From Candidatus Competibacteraceae bacterium (GTDB taxonomy: Bacteria > Pseudomonadota > Gammaproteobacteria > Competibacterales > Competibacteraceae), in contig SKOM01000034.1 in assembly GCA_007120095.1 (NCBI GenBank), positions 1 to 14,074 of the forward strand: a DNA stretch of 14,074 nucleotides. Reading direction: 5' to 3'. This document shows, piece by piece, positions 13,552-14,074 of the stretch. The stretch's first letter is position 1. Each line of letters begins with the position of its first letter. The position numbers and the translations under genes were made by a program. The notes below the pieces were generated by a model. That model was not told the origin of the DNA, did not search any database, and saw only the letters and a list, made by a program, of their open reading frames with translations.

Positions 13552-13929
13552 ATGCGCCACCGTAACTCTGGTCGACAACTGAACCGCAATAGCAGCCACC
13601 GCAAGGCTATGTTTAAAAATATGACCGTTTCCCTGGTGACCCACGAAGCGATCAAGACCACCCTGCCTAAAGCTAAAGAGCTGCGCCGAGTGATTGAGCC
13701 TTTGATTACCTTGGCAAAAGAAGACGGACATGCCCGTCGCCGCCTGGCATTTAATCGCATTCGCGACCGCGAAGCGGTCACTAAATTATTCAATGAGCTT
13801 GGCCCACGCTATAAAGAGCGCCCCGGCGGCTACCTACGCATCCTGAAATGCGGCTTTCGCAGTGGTGATAACGCCCCTATGGCGTTTGTTGAATTGGTTG
13901 ATCGTCCGGAATCACCGACTGTTGACTAA
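13552..13929 (+). CDS. rplQ: 50S ribosomal protein L17
   Basis: L17 is an early-binding 50S protein near the tunnel exit. The product is 125 residues (E. coli 127), starting MRHRNSGRQLNRNSSHRKAM, the family signature. The remaining blocks are THEAIKTTLPKAKELRRVIE, FNELGPRYKERPGGYLRILK and RSGDNAPMAFVELVDRPE. ATAGGAA upstream serves as Shine-Dalgarno. It follows rpoA after 53 nt and is the last gene of the alpha set; an intrinsic terminator starts 27 nt past its stop. Confidence 0.98.
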   Translation: MRHRNSGRQLNRNSSHRKAMFKNMTVSLVTHEAIKTTLPKAKELRRVIEPLITLAKEDGHARRRLAFNRIRDREAVTKLFNELGPRYKERPGGYLRILKCGFRSGDNAPMAFVELVDRPESPTVD

Positions 13930-13956
13930 TTCAGTCTGAGTTATTCGCACTACAAG

Positions 13957-13979
13957 GCCGGGCACAGCTCGGCTTTTTT
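13957..13979 (+). terminator. Intrinsic terminator after rplQ
   Basis: GCCGGGC (13957-13963) pairs with GCTCGGC (13967-13973), seven base pairs with one G-T, around the 3-nt loop ACA, and six T residues (13974-13979) follow directly. A-T pairs with the preceding AA would extend the stem. This is a classical Rho-independent terminator, ends the alpha operon, and is the only convincing one in the window. Confidence 0.92.
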
Positions 13980-13994
13980 GTTTGGAAACCAGGC

Positions 13995-14074
13995 ATGACT
14001 AAGCAACGTGAGCAATTGCGTAAAGCTTTTCTCGTCTCTCAGGGGCTGATTGCCACGGCTATGCAACCGCTGCA
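13995..14074 (+). CDS. Start of an unrecognised gene (3' truncated by window)
   Basis: An ATG at 13995 opens a frame that stays open for 26 complete codons to the window end, giving MTKQREQLRKAFLVSQGLIA and then TAMQPL. A modest GGA lies about ten bases upstream. I do not recognise the family; the charged start followed by a mixed helical stretch is not diagnostic. The ATG is only 15 nt past the T-run of the rplQ terminator, so its promoter would have to overlap rplQ or the terminator, or it depends on read-through. It may equally be a chance open frame, since 80 bp without a stop is weak evidence. Confidence 0.45.
   Translation, partial: MTKQREQLRKAFLVSQGLIATAMQPL

Noticed and set aside
10947..13990. 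GGTTTCCAAA in the rpsM leader and its reverse complement TTTGGAAACC at 13981-13990
   Set aside because: A 10-bp match is expected by chance in 14 kb and the second copy lies outside the operon.
1..14074. Mobile elements, CRISPR arrays, tRNA or rRNA genes, defence or biosynthetic genes
   Set aside because: None seen; ribosomal-protein genes fill the window with spacers of at most 88 bp and no arrays or insertion-type inverted repeats.

Overview
The window is a compact ribosomal-protein locus read entirely on the + strand: the 3' end of tuf, then the S10, spc and alpha operon gene sets in canonical order, closed by a strong intrinsic terminator and followed by the first codons of one unrecognised gene. 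Protein lengths and sequences match the Escherichia coli equivalents as I know them (S10 103 aa, L23 98, S19 94, L22 110, L16 137, L29 63, L5 179, S14 of the long zinc-free type, L6 177, L18 117, S13 118, S11 129, S4 206, SecY 444). This points to Gammaproteobacteria or a close relative. GC content looks close to 50 percent. I cannot name the genus.

Layout: 1-120 tuf 3' end; 125-5251 the S10 set (rpsJ rplC rplD rplW rplB rpsS rplV rpsC rplP rpmC rpsQ); 5316-10905 the spc set (rplN rplX rplE rpsN rpsH rplF rplR rpsE rpmD rplO secY rpmJ); 10906-10993 a spacer with a promoter-like sequence and a 13-bp direct repeat; 10994-13929 the alpha set (rpsM rpsK rpsD rpoA rplQ); 13957-13979 terminator; 13995 to the window end, the start of a gene of unknown function. 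No spacer exceeds 88 bp, so no long stretch lacks genes.

The genes supply parts of both ribosomal subunits, the SecY translocon channel and the RNA polymerase alpha subunit. Several junctions overlap (rplD/rplW, rplP/rpmC, rpmC/rpsQ, rpmD/rplO), which favours translational coupling. There is no intrinsic terminator between tuf and rpmJ, and the tuf-rpsJ gap is only 4 nt, so the S10 set is probably transcribed together with the upstream str genes and lacks an E. coli-type S10 leader.

I see no previously undescribed system here. The points worth a second look are regulatory or local: hairpins in the rpsJ-rplC and secY-rpmJ gaps, a direct repeat with a seven-codon mini-ORF in the rpsM leader, two mutually exclusive hairpins before rplQ, an extra C-terminal tail on RpoA, and a 16-residue N-terminal extension on S17.
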